Shown here piece after piece: positions 60,832 through 61,546 of a DNA stretch of 61,546 bases. Source of the stretch: NZQO01 sp964639255. Lineage in GTDB: Bacteria; Bacteroidota; Bacteroidia; Flavobacteriales; Flavobacteriaceae. Under the pieces are notes generated by a model, which was given only the letters and a program-made list of their open reading frames with translations, was not told where the DNA came from and did no database searches. Every line of letters starts with the position of its first letter. Positions within the stretch are counted from its first letter, which is position 1. The translations under genes and the position numbers were made by a program. The DNA lies in NCBI GenBank assembly GCA_964639255.1, contig CAZXDP010000010.1:1-61546 (forward strand), in the 5' to 3' direction.

Positions 60832-61546
60832 TTGAAAAAAACCATACTCGTCCTTGGCTGTCTCATCTTGTTCAGTAGCCATGATATGTATTTGAAGATG
60901 AATACCTTCTTCTTGGAACCTAACCAAGAAACGGCCCTATTGCTATATAACGGCACTTTCGACAAAAGCGATAACGTAATAGACAGAGATAGAATGGTCG
61001 ATGCGAGTTTGGTGGGTCGTGGGGAGCGGATACCCATTCTTGAAAATCAATGGACAGAGCAGGACAGCACCACCATCCTTAGATTTAAAACGGGGGAGCC
61101 CGGCACTTGGCTCGCTGGCGTTTCTACTGCGCCACGATCGATTGAGCTCAAGGCCGAAGATTTTAATAAGTACTTGGAACACGACGGCGTAACCGATATG
61201 TTGACGTATAGAACCGAAAACAATTTGCTGGAACAAGATGCTGCAGAAAAATATTCAAAGCATGTGAAGGCTATTTACCAAGTAGGCGATTCGCTCACCG
61301 ATGATTGGAAGACCAGACTGGGATACCCTATCGAGTTCGTACCACTAAGCAATCCCTACGCATCCCATACCGGCGATACGCTACGAGTACAATTATTGTT
61401 TGATGGCAAGCCCTTGGCAAACCAATTGGTATACGCCAATTATAGGTCGGCTGCCAACGGCCACTCGCACAACGATGGGAACGCCACCCACTCGCATAAG
61501 GATGATGATGCCCAGCATACCCATGAAGATGGAAAACAGCCCCACA
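60832..61546 (+). CDS. DUF4198-like periplasmic protein with His-rich segment, 3' end cut by window edge
   Basis: A frame starting at TTG 60832 gives a signal peptide (MKKTILVLGCLILFSSHDMY), the HDMYL motif seen at the mature N-terminus of DUF4198 proteins, and a beta-sandwich-like domain (LEPNQETALLLYNGTF). Near the window end is a His-rich stretch (HSHNDGNATHSHK, then HTHE) that should bind metal. At least 238 residues are visible before the sequence stops. DUF4198 proteins are linked to nickel or cobalt uptake. The start is uncertain. Confidence 0.75.
   Translation, partial: MKKTILVLGCLILFSSHDMYLKMNTFFLEPNQETALLLYNGTFDKSDNVIDRDRMVDASLVGRGERIPILENQWTEQDSTTILRFKTGEPGTWLAGVSTAPRSIELKAEDFNKYLEHDGVTDMLTYRTENNLLEQDAAEKYSKHVKAIYQVGDSLTDDWKTRLGYPIEFVPLSNPYASHTGDTLRVQLLFDGKPLANQLVYANYRSAANGHSHNDGNATHSHKDDDAQHTHEDGKQPH

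Noticed and set aside
1..61546. tRNA, rRNA, CRISPR array, transposase, integrase or toxin-antitoxin genes
   Set aside because: None was seen on reading the window; short repeats found are isolated and not arrays.

Overview
This window is a chromosomal segment from a member of the Bacteroidota, almost certainly the family Flavobacteriaceae. The evidence is two secreted proteins with Por/type IX secretion (T9SS) C-terminal sorting domains, flavobacterial-type small proteins (DUF4293, DUF3667, DUF1599, BT_3928-like), a Rho factor with the long K/N/R/D-rich insertion typical of the phylum, many lipoproteins, and repeated TAnnTTTG promoter boxes just upstream of start codons. I see no rRNA, tRNA, CRISPR array, transposase or prophage genes, so most of the window is ordinary core genome.

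Region 1-9.7 kb is a tryptophan/kynurenine degradation cluster read on the minus strand: kynureninase, kynurenine 3-monooxygenase, a RidA-type deaminase, an aldehyde dehydrogenase, a short-chain dehydrogenase (SDR) with a degenerate active site, an ACMS decarboxylase and an O-methyltransferase cut by the window edge. Lipoate ligase lplA interrupts it on the plus strand. Between SDR and ACMSD, where I would expect 3-hydroxyanthranilate dioxygenase, lies an AT-rich cassette: a decayed copy of the SDR 3' end, then a lipoprotein gene with a cysteine-rich tail and its own terminator.

Region 9.8-19.2 kb is accessory. It holds a T9SS-exported vanadium-haloperoxidase/PAP2 protein, an unknown lipoprotein, a YjdI-CDGSH iron-sulfur fusion followed by a GNAT acetyltransferase, two tiny membrane-associated proteins, and an overlapping four-gene photolyase/cryptochrome operon (flavin-reductase-like, DUF2256, Cry-DASH, Fe-S photolyase-related). 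A methyltransferase and a lipoprotein MsrA follow.

Region 19.3-36.2 kb holds housekeeping and envelope genes: NIF3 with its coiled-coil partner, lpxK, a TPR hybrid histidine kinase, gap and lipA, a glycosyltransferase with an overlapping sigma factor, a fasciclin lipoprotein, murB with an aminotransferase, an aspartyl-protease/PDZ protein, DUF1573 and valS.

Region 36.3-46.8 kb contains the rsfS-ftsH-LUD-cdsA-psd-ACBP set, birA, pyrE/Nudix head to head, an M14 peptidase and a probably well-expressed T9SS cargo protein. Region 46.9-61.5 kb contains rho, truA, an ABC exporter, cdaA-folP (c-di-AMP and folate), a DoxX-like BT_3928 protein, a lone DppB-type permease, tpiA-prmA-clpS, an M57-type metalloprotease and a truncated histidine-rich DUF4198 protein. 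Convergent genes often overlap at their 3' ends, and strong hairpin terminators separate the others.
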